From assembly GCA_015039465.1 (NCBI GenBank), contig MU130224.1, positions 664,606 to 690,941 of the forward strand: a stretch of 26,336 bases of DNA. Direction: 5' to 3'. The notes beneath the pieces were generated by a model that saw nothing but the letters and a program-made list of their open reading frames with translations, had not been told where the DNA came from and did not search any database. The DNA comes from Phlegmacium glaucopus. Its lineage: Eukaryota; Basidiomycota; Agaricomycetes; Agaricales; Cortinariaceae. The position numbers and the translations under genes were made by a program. Below, piece by piece: positions 19,222 through 26,336 of the stretch. Position 1 is the stretch's first letter. Every line of letters starts with the position of its first letter.

Positions 19222-19422
19222 ATGCAATTCCTTGCCTTCGCTATGGTAGCCAGCATCTTCGCCCTCGTCGTAGTAGCCACCCCCAGGCCTCAGCTCTTCG
19301 AAAGGACCGAATGCGAGGAGCAGTGGTGTTATGACGCAAGGACGGGTGCATCAAACCCATGCGAGTGCGCAGGCTCTACTTGCAAGCAGTCAGAGCCTGC
19401 ATATGACTACATTTGCACTTAA
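19222..19422 (+). CDS. Small cysteine-rich secreted protein, 66 aa
   Basis: A single uninterrupted frame runs from ATG at 19222 to TAA at 19422. The N-terminus MQFLAFAMVASIFALVVVAT is a clear signal peptide, with cleavage likely near residues 19-21. The mature chain of about 46 residues has six cysteines (ECEEQWC, PCEC, STC, YIC), enough for three disulfides. It is predicted to be secreted; function unknown. Small cysteine-rich secreted proteins of this size include effectors and wall or interface proteins in agaricomycetes, but I recognise no family. A TATAAAAG box lies about 150 bp upstream, leaving room for a 5' UTR that may carry an intron. The intact frame and strong signal peptide support a real gene. 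Confidence 0.7.
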   Translation: MQFLAFAMVASIFALVVVATPRPQLFERTECEEQWCYDARTGASNPCECAGSTCKQSEPAYDYICT

Positions 19423-20436
19423 TCCCGAGGTCAGTTCTTTTAATCAACTTATCCGGGAAACATTTGCCTGACGGATAGTCGAATTTTGTAGCTTGTAGCA
19501 TCTTCCAAGGCTTTCAAAAGCCACGGTTGTGCTATATCCAATAGTTCCAATACTTCAAGACAAAGAATTATGTAAAGAGTAAATTAGACTCCAAATTGAG
19601 TGTGTGAAATTTTGTGATGGCGGTGTCCAGGTGTGTCAGTTAGACGCCGGTCCTCGACAAGAGAAGTTTGTTGATTTTCTTACTTGAATTTTTTTGGTAA
19701 CTATCTTACCACATAAAATATACAACCCTGCAGTGTACATCTATTCGTTGGTGATTTCGTAGGCTGTTGTGGCATGTACTTGAACATCACGGACGATGGT
19801 TCTCAGAAAGAAGAACGACTGTAAGTGGCTACCAAAAGCGAACGGGAAGAGGTATGGAGTGTCTCTAAGGAGTGTCTAGACAATAGGACACTCAGCCGCT
19901 CACCAACGATGAAAGGAGAGACGTAACAAACAGGATGAAAGATGACCGGGATCAGACTCGGTATTCTCAAATCGCCTGCGCCTTTCACCGACAAGTCATT
20001 CTTAGATAACACCTGGTGTAGATTAGATCATATTATAGACCCCGTTCGACCAAAATTAAATAACTCTTATCAATGTAAAACCTTGTGATTACTAGAGGTA
20101 TTTATTTATCCCAAAGTCTGGCATGGCTTCTCGAGTTACGAAGTGTCTGATTGCAGTCCTGGCAGGGGTTCCGGCATTGTGCACTTAGACGATTAACCAG
20201 TGTTCGTAAGTTCAGTGCTAATTCTCGAACTGGTTTATTACTCATGGTCCAACGTCAAGGCATCATCAGTGTCTCAGTTGTCAATGTCAGCCATCGGTCT
20301 AGAAGAATTCTAAGGGTTAAATATTAGCATAAAATTGACAGAAACTCACAGATAAGGTAGCTTTGGACTGAGAGACTGAGACTGTGACGTAGTTGAAAAA
20401 GATGTAGAGTTGGGAAAGACCCGCATAGGTCATCAT
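19423..20436. other. Intergenic region, no confident gene
   Basis: Minus-strand frames at 19803-20012 and 20324-20524 are short, lack domains and do not join through good splice sites. No repeat was recognised. Confidence 0.4.
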
Positions 20437-20721
20437 TCAGGGGTGTCGCAACCGTACTTCCCAAGTCCCTCGCACCTCTGATTCGTAATGGAAATTTGGT
20501 CTCGCAGATACCTGGCAGTAACAAGTTGATTTCTTTGCTAGGATAGCTCTAAGCTCTGACTGTACGACAGTACTTGGCCACCGATTCATCAGAAGCTCGT
20601 GCTGCCGTCTCACTGTCAATGTTGACGATACAAGTGGCCTTCTTGAGCTGGGCAGGTTAGGCTTGAAGACGTCATCGGAAACAAATATGCCAGGAGGCAG
20701 GTCAAGGCCAGCTTCTTTCAT
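20437..20721 (-). other. Possible exon or small gene of unknown function
   Basis: A 94-codon minus-strand frame includes GLDLPPGIFVSDDVFKPNLP and RRQHELLMNRWPSTVVQSEL, protein-like with balanced composition. A GTATCT donor follows its CYCQ codons at about 20515, so the true exon may end there and continue, but no convincing next exon was found. A competing plus-strand frame (20742-20939) adjoins it. No family is recognised. Confidence 0.28.
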
Positions 20722-20968
20722 TTCTCCGTTATTGCAGGGTCTTGACCAACAATACGAGTTCTTCGGGAATTATTCAAGGAACCTTGCATAGGACTGAGAA
20801 ATTTTGTCGAGCCTCTCTGGTGGTCATCGACATGTTTATGGGATATGGAACTCATTACAATGCCCTAGCGTCTCGCGTAATTCCAAATTGGACCCAAACA
20901 AATTCCTACGTTGATCATGGAAACTTGATGAAGAACTAGCCAGAAGATAGCATACCTAGACATCGCCA

Positions 20969-21187
20969 TCACTGCTTTTTTTCTTTTTTTTTCACTCGTT
21001 CTTCCTTCAGAGCGTCCATCAACTTTTGTAGCTGCACAGTCACAGCCGTGTTTCCTCCCTGTGCTGATGTGCTTCTAGCTTGAAAATCGTCGAGGAAAAC
21101 TTGGAGACGTTTTTGAGTAGTTTTGGTTGATATTGCCGTAGTAGAAACGACCTGAATACGAACTGGAGGTGTCAGGGGCGGATCCAT
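20969..21187 (-). CDS. Small conserved-looking protein with Lys-rich tail, 72 aa
   Basis: A single exon starts at the ATG 21187 and ends at TGA 20969. The protein begins MDPPLTPPVRIQVVSTTAIS, continues into a helical region (KRLQVFLDDFQARS, VTVQLQKLMDALKEER) and ends VKKKEKKQ, which could be a nuclear targeting or nucleic-acid-binding tail. No family is recognised. It is divergent from squalene synthase with 150 bp between start codons. The poly-A/poly-K tract just before the stop is indel-prone; a shift there would open a longer reading, so the C-terminus is the least certain part. Confidence 0.55.
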   Translation of the reverse strand: MDPPLTPPVRIQVVSTTAISTKTTQKRLQVFLDDFQARSTSAQGGNTAVTVQLQKLMDALKEERVKKKEKKQ

Positions 21188-21337
21188 AATAGTGATGGTG
21201 AGAGGAGAGAAATTTGCAACTCCGCGAATAAGGTTGAATCGTACGACGGTGACGAAATTTTTTTTAAAGGTCTACATAGTCACCCGGTCTGGCACCACCA
21301 CTTATTTCCACAATCTCTCTTTCTCATTAACCATCAT
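21188..21337. promoter_or_regulatory. Bidirectional promoter between the 72-aa gene and squalene synthase
   Basis: 150 bp separates the two divergent ATGs, so both promoters and 5' UTRs share it. No TATA box is evident. A near-palindrome ATCGTACGAC (about 21238-21247) and GTCACCCGGT (about 21280) are visible; whether either binds a sterol-responsive factor is unknown. Confidence 0.5.
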
Positions 21338-23096
21338 ATGGCCGCAATCAACTGGATCGCTCTCCTTCTTACCCACCCTCTGGAATTCAAGACTCTATTA
21401 CAGTTCTGGCTTTATCATGAACAAAAGCGAGATATTGCAGCCTTGCAAGAACATCCAACATCCGGGTGGGATAGGAAATCGATGCAAAGGTGCTGGCAGT
21501 TCCTTGATAAGACCAGCAGAAGTTTCTCTGCTGTTATAAAGGAGCTTGATGGTGACCTCGCGAGAACGGTGGGTTTCTTGATATGTCTTGCGCATGAAAA
21601 CTGCCTTCTCCCGTGTTACGTCTGTTAAACGTAGCCAAATCATCCTTTCTCTCTTATGCAATGGTCGTCATGGATCGTTGACTAAACTCAGTTTTACAGG
21701 TAGCGCTCTTCTACCTAGTTCTTCGTGGCCTTGATACCATCGAGGATGATATGACCATCCCAGACGCAGTTAAACAACCAATTCTGCGTTCTTTCCACAT
21801 CCATACAGTTACTCCCGGGTGGACCTATGATGGTTGTGGACCAAACGAAAAAGACCGACAACTTCTCGTGGAGTATGATAAGGTCGTGGAAGAAGTCAAT
21901 CTACTTACCCCGGAGTATGTTTAATTAAACTCGTTATAAAAAATATATCATTAATCCCCTGTTTTTAGATATAAAGCCATCATCATTGACATTACATTGA
22001 AGATGGCGACTGGCATGGCAGACTATGCCCACAAAGCCGCTACTACAGGTTCTATTTACCTGGCTACTACTGCTGAATACGACCTCTATTGTCACTACGT
22101 CGCCGGTCTCGTCGGAGAAGGTCTTTCACGCCTTTTCTCCACTTCAGGCAAAGAGTCCCCATCTATTGGTACCCAACTCGAGCTGTCCAACTCTATGGGT
22201 CTTCTCCTCCAAAAAACCAACATCATTCGTGACTACCGCGAGGATGTTGACCAGCAACGATTCTTCTGGCCTCGTGAAATATGGGGCCGGAAAGAAATTG
22301 GATTCGTGGAAATGCGCGAGATGATGGCCACGAACCCGGAAACAGTAAAGAAGGCGATGTGGGCCCAGAGTGGGATGGTATTGGATGCACTGAGACACGC
22401 AACTGATGCATTGGATTATCTGAGAATGTTGAGGAACCAAAGCGTGTTCGTATTCTGTGCGATTCCTGCAACGATGGCGATAGCCACTCTTGAGCTGTGT
22501 TTTATGAATCCGGCGATGTTCCAAAGGAATATCAAGATCAGGAAGGCAGAGGCTGCACAGGTTGGTCCTTTTCTCCTTTGAGCGCGACTGGGTTGACTTG
22601 GATTCCAGCTCATTATGCGTTCGACGAATCCAAGAGAAGTCGGTCTGATATTCCGAGAATACGCACGTAGGATCCATGCAAAAGCTGTCCCGACGGACCC
22701 CAGCTTCATCCGTATCTCGGTCGCTTGTGGCAAGGTAAACACCACTTTTCTTTGATGAAACTGAATTTTCACCAATTGAGTTCACAGATTGAGCAATGGT
22801 GCGAACACAATTACCCCTCCTTTGTCCAAGTCTACAGCGAGGGCTCTCGAACCGGCACTCAATCTCTCAACCCCGCTGATCCCCGCACACGCATCATCCT
22901 GCACGAACAATCTCGTGAACAGCAGCTCATTGCTAAGAGACTGGGACACGATGGGACTACAACGATGAATGGAAATGCTGCCCAGAGCAGAAATATATCG
23001 ACGACCGAGTTGATGGTGTATGTCTTGGGTGCGTTTGGGGCAATTATAGGTATTAGTTGCATGATTGTTTGGGCGGTCTTGAAGTATAGTGAATGA
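21338..23096 (+). CDS. ERG9: Squalene synthase (farnesyl-diphosphate farnesyltransferase)
   Basis: Condenses two farnesyl diphosphates to squalene via presqualene diphosphate using NADPH, the committed step to ergosterol, at the ER membrane. Exons: 21338-21568, 21700-21914, 21969-22560, 22609-22734, 22788-23096; introns of 48-131 nt have GT-AG ends, giving 490 aa, normal for fungi. Both Asp-rich Mg-binding motifs are present: DTIEDD (89-94) and DYRED (237-241, followed by VDQQRFFWP). Other family signatures include YCHYVAGLVGEGLSRLF and LSNSMGLLLQKTNIIRD. The C-terminus carries one membrane anchor (ELMVYVLGAFGAIIGISCM). The ATG chosen begins MAAINWIALLLTHPLEFKTL, as expected for the family start. 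All motifs are intact, so it is probably functional. It shares a short upstream region with a divergent small gene. Confidence 0.96.
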
Positions 23097-23538
23097 GTAA
23101 GCTGGATTGTCGGACTCGATATCCTTCTCATCCTCATCCATCACACGGTTTTTAATATCTTGACTCTTACGGTCGCTTTCATACTTTACCATACCCCACT
23201 AGTTGTGACATTGGGAACCTATATATAGTCCAGTAGAAAATCTGTCATTACCCTTATTTATTTATCTACACATGCACAGTACCCTCAGATTTTCGATCGA
23301 CAGTATCTATGGCATAATAATACATTTACGCCCCTAAAATGCGTGATAATACGCATGCCATGCAGGCATCCTTTCATTTATCAGACATTTGCTCAAATTT
23401 TAGCTCTACGAGACAAGAAAACTACATTTATTGTAGTATAGAATTGAGGGAGATCTCAGTGTGTTTGGCTGTGCTTGCCACGAGAAACGTGTCAACTGGT
23501 GTCTCTCTCCTCCCATTTAATTTGTTCGCAACCTCCCT

Positions 23539-24346
23539 ATGTTTACAGAGGAACTGAAGGCTTTCAAAAGACTTGGCTTCCGCTATGTAACATAAAACAC
23601 TTGGTCATCAAATAAAGTCCGTAAACTAACAGATCATTTCTGCAATAGGTCCTTCTCCAAATTCTCAACTTTGCCTCTGTCATAGCGTCAGGTTTGATGA
23701 TATGGAAAGGTCTTGGCATTGTAACAAACTCTGAATCCCCAATCGTTGTCGTTCTAAGGTATGTTGTCACACCCGCCATGATATTTAAAAAAAAACAATT
23801 CAATTCAACCCCGTCATTTAGTGGATCAATGGAACCAGCCTTCTATCGTGGAGATCTTCTATTCCTTACAAACCCAGCCCATGAAACGTATCGTACAGGC
23901 GACATCACCGTGTATAAGATCCCCGGCGCTAGCATCCCTATCGTTCATCGTGTATTAGAAACGCGCGATGTCAACCCCACAAAATCCGGCGTAACTCTCA
24001 ATCAAAAGCTGCTGACGAAGGGAGACAATAACTATGTTGATGATATTGATTTGTATCAAGGTTTAGAATGGTTGGAGCGGAAACATATTATTGGCAAAGT
24101 TCGAGGGTATGTGTTTACGGGGATTTTCTTGCTAGGTTCTGTTCGGCTGATTTTTTATCCTCATGATCAGGTTTTTGCCTTACGTTGGTTATGTGACAAT
24201 CGCCATGGTAAGCCTCCCCCCCAGCCCAATGAACTCTGCCTTGATAACGGTTTACTAACGAGTGTGTTGAACAGAACGATTTCCCGCAATTGAAATACGC
24301 ATTATTAGGCGGTCTAGGGCTGGTTGCACTTCTACAACGGGAGTAA
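23539..24346 (+). CDS. SEC11: Signal peptidase complex catalytic subunit Sec11
   Basis: The catalytic serine protease of the ER signal peptidase complex, which removes signal peptides from secretory proteins. Exons: 23539-23586, 23649-23758, 23822-24106, 24171-24207, 24275-24346; the four introns have GT-AG ends, and exons total 552 nt (183 aa, usual size). The start gives [20 protein letters not shown], as in other Sec11 proteins; a first ATG at 23694 would miss the N-terminal membrane helix. The catalytic triad region is clear: SGSMEP (Ser55), IVHRVLE (His95), KGDNNYVDD (Asp121 and Asp126/127). It ends [20 protein letters not shown] then [11 protein letters not shown]. The two small last exons would be missed by simple frame scanning. 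It lies 442 bp downstream of squalene synthase in the same direction. Confidence 0.95.
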
Positions 24347-24447
24347 AATAATGCACAATGTTTAACTAGAAAACCGATTATTCTAATTCATGGAACCAAC
24401 GGGTCCACTCCCATGTTTCGCTCAGTCAACAAACCAAGATTCGGTTG

Positions 24448-24864
24448 TTACAATCGCATTTCGCCCCCCCCCCCCTCTGCCACGATTTGTAATCGTCGAG
24501 ACAATATACGATTCACTTCTAAAAGGAAGTATCTTTCTCTTTCGACGTCCACAAGGCCTACTCGATGGGATCCAGCTTCTTGAAAATTGTGTTGTTTTTG
24601 ACCAACCCGACGCAAAAAGCATGTAAAAATCTGCTGGAATGGCAATGGTTCTCACCACAGCAAAAGAGCTCCGGGCGAGGCTTATTGTAGATCGTAGAGC
24701 AGCAGAAACACGGCGCTGCTGGGACTGGCTCTATGTTCGAAAATATATGCGTTCTTGGGATTTTGCCCAGTGACCGTCACACATGTACACAGTTCATAAG
24801 ACGACCGCTTGTGGTTCCTTCGAAGTTCCTCACCATGATTCTGTCCATCGATAACCGTTTCCAT
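24448..24864 (-). CDS. Possible small spliced gene, hypothetical
   Basis: The minus strand offers METVIDGQNHGEELRRNHKR (ATG at 24864), a possible intron with acceptor GAACATAG, a block reading SQSQQRRVSAALRSTISLA, a likely second intron ending TTTTCAAG, then a block reading GLVDVERERYFLLEVNR and ILSRRLQIVAEGGGG to a stop at 24448. The final exon includes a long G-run, so its end is uncertain. An alternative unspliced frame (24658-24422) covers the same DNA. The gene would converge on SEC11. No family is recognised; exon limits are tentative. Confidence 0.3.
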
Positions 24865-25030
24865 CTCATTCAACCTCTGGGTTTCAAAGTAGTATAATTC
24901 GATGATTAAAGACGATAGTGCAAGAAAACATAAAAAGGGCCAGGAACGGTAAGAAGATAAAGATCATGATCATCCATGCTGATAAATACCGACTAAAATT
25001 TATAGACGACGCATGGTACGATCGCCCCCT

Positions 25031-26089
25031 TCAATACTGCCAATCCGAGTCGGTCTCCGATCCAGAGGAGACCCTATGAACGTCGGAGTCGTAGTCATAG
25101 ACCTTCGCTGCAGAGGAATTTTAGCGACGATGTTCAGAAATCAAGAAAGATAGTAATTTATACGTACGTTTTCGCTTTGTCTTGCCGCCGAGTCCTCGTT
25201 GTCGCACCTCCGCCAACACAGGAGTTGGAGTTGATATCGGCTGCGCCGGTATCGACGCAGCAGTTGGCATTGGCACAGCAGACGTCGACGCTGATGCTGG
25301 GATTGGTGCTGGGATCGTAGCGGGGACATTTGACCCACCGGCTGTTGTGCTTGCTACAAAGAGTTGTGAATGTGAATAAAAGATGGATGGACTGCAAAAC
25401 CAACATACTTTCAGGCTCCATGATGGGGACTTTGTGTGCTGAGGGGTCCACCTTGCCTCTCCGCCGTTTTTGGGTTTGGGAGGGCCCCGAGCGCTGCCTA
25501 TGGTATGGTTTCTTTTGCTTCTCGTGGGTTGAGCTGCGGCCGACCATTCGGGGATTGCCTGACAGGGATCTCGCCCTGCCAACTCCTCTTGTGTTGTCGT
25601 TGGCACCCATCCGAGCATAGGCTAGATGGGTGCCCGTGGAATGATCGCTTGCGATCAGTCCAGATGATATATGTATTTTGTTGTGTCGGGTCGAGGGCTC
25701 TGTCATCCGGTACCTTGAGTGGGGTTGGTGGCGAATCGGGCCCGGATTTGGGTGATGGTGTTGGTACTGACCCATCTGTTGTAGAGGGCCTTGTGGGGTG
25801 GGGGTGTATTGGGAAGGGTCGACAAATGGTAGTGGATGTGGGGGTAATGGTAGTCTCGGACCGAAACGAATCAGGCCCAGATTTGGGCGATGGTGCTGCT
25901 GCTGCTGACCCATGTGCTGTAGAGGGCCTTGCGGAGTGGGGAAGTGTTGGGAGGGGTCGACAAATGGGTGATGGTGCTGCTGCTGACCCATGTGCTGTAG
26001 AGGGCCTTGCGGGGTGGGGAAGTGTTGGGAAGGGTCGACAAATGGTCGTGGCCATGGGGGTATTCCCATACCAAGATCATCAGGAAAAT
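25031..26089 (-). CDS. Pro/Gln/His-rich repeat protein with acidic tail (N-terminus uncertain)
   Basis: Exons (minus): 26069 or 26089 to 25409, 25353-25168, 25107-25031; introns 25354-25408 and 25108-25167 have GTATGT/GTACGT donors and TAG/CAG acceptors. From the ATG at 26069 this gives 307 aa. The N-terminal third has three repeats of PFVDPSQHFPTPQGPLQ plus a MGQQQHHH-type linker. A basic middle follows (EKQKKPYHRQ, TQKRRRGKVD), then a Pro/Ala/Thr stretch, and an end reading KTKRKPKVYDYDSDVHR then SSGSETDSDWQY. It looks intrinsically disordered and possibly nuclear; no known domain. An acceptor-like TTTTTTCTAG precedes 26089 in frame, so an upstream exon may exist, obscured by the repeats at the window edge. 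Confidence 0.6.
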
Positions 26090-26099
26090 CTAGAAAAAA

Positions 26100-26143
26100 C
26101 TTAGCAGACTTAATCTGCTTATTTCGCAGATAAGCCTGCTAAG
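26100..26143. repeat. 44-nt two-step palindrome
   Basis: CTTAGCAG (26100-26107) pairs with CTGCTAAG (26136-26143), and TAATCTGC (26111-26118) with GCAGATAA (26126-26133) with one mismatch. It forms a strong hairpin directly upstream (minus strand) of the splice acceptor at 26090. Confidence 0.7.
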
Positions 26144-26218
26144 TTGCTCAAGCTGCTTATTTTGTACTTGGTGAATTAGTTTTTAAGAGTGTGCAACAAA
26201 AGTAAGCATATCAAGGCC

Positions 26219-26336
26219 AAAGATAAGCTCATCAGCGAAGATAAGCTCAATCAGCGAAGATAAGCTCAATCAGCGAAGATAAGCTCATCAAGCATCGGCA
26301 AAGATAAGCTCGTCAAGCATCAGGGAGGGTAAGCTC
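26219..26336. repeat. Tandem repeats of an AAGATAAGCTC motif at the window edge
   Basis: At least five units of AAGATAAGCTC followed by AATCAGCG or (A/G)TCAAGCATC, with spacing of 18-26 nt and running off the window. Degenerate short-motif arrays of this kind form the arms of the TIR elements in this window, so this may be the arm of another one. Confidence 0.65.

Noticed and set aside
22144..22785. 213-aa minus-strand frame opposite squalene synthase
   Set aside because: Shadow of the conserved squalene synthase exons; no independent motif.
24390..24626. 78-aa plus-strand frame downstream of SEC11
   Set aside because: Runs through a poly-C tract and is opposed by a slightly more coherent spliced minus-strand reading; neither is strong.

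Overview
The window looks like nuclear DNA of an agaricomycete (mushroom-type) basidiomycete. Evidence: genes are split by many short GT-AG introns of about 45-130 nt; the recognisable proteins are eukaryotic (squalene synthase, the Sec11 signal peptidase subunit, a half-size ABC transporter, SRPK-like kinases, a DEAD-box helicase fragment); and there is a gag/protease retroelement and dense small inverted-repeat transposons. Identifications rest on motifs read by eye; no database was searched.

Left half (1-11600) is a transposon graveyard. A retroelement gag-protease reading frame runs on the minus strand (2702-183), broken by three in-frame TGA codons. Its probable leader lies at 7157-5795, and the two parts are separated by a 2855-bp inverted-terminal-repeat element (2932-5786) flanked by the 8-bp target duplication AGCAATGG. 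A second, 711-bp element (10286-10996) has related termini and its own 8-bp duplication TGTAGCTG. Single ends of the same family lie at 3154 and 8213. Between them are low-complexity minisatellites, a frameshifted 5' kinase duplicate (8471-9043), a fragment of a Dbp4/DDX10-type helicase (9260-9502), a 64-bp inverted repeat (9710-10016) and a 134-bp-arm hairpin (11263-11540).

Middle (12066-17255): a multi-exon ABC half transporter on the minus strand, nearly or fully intact, then an SRPK-like kinase locus on the plus strand. The kinase has a frameshift and an in-frame TAG, and also lacks the usual catalytic residues. Its first 0.54 kb is the source or sister of the duplicate at 8471-9043.

Right half (17256-26336) is gene-bearing: a solo-LTR-like block with a 55-bp tandem repeat, a small cysteine-rich secreted protein (19222-19422), a 72-aa Lys-tailed protein divergent from squalene synthase (150 bp between start codons), squalene synthase in five exons (490 aa), SEC11 in five exons (183 aa), and on the minus strand a Pro/Gln/His-rich repeat protein. 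The last 240 bp holds a 44-nt palindrome and AAGATAAGCTC tandem repeats, possibly another inverted-repeat element crossing the window edge.

The housekeeping genes (sterol synthesis at the ER membrane, ER signal peptide removal) have no obvious joint function beyond location. The most unusual content is the inverted-repeat transposon family, whose outermost 20 bp are conserved while each member has its own pair of long arms built of a different short degenerate motif.
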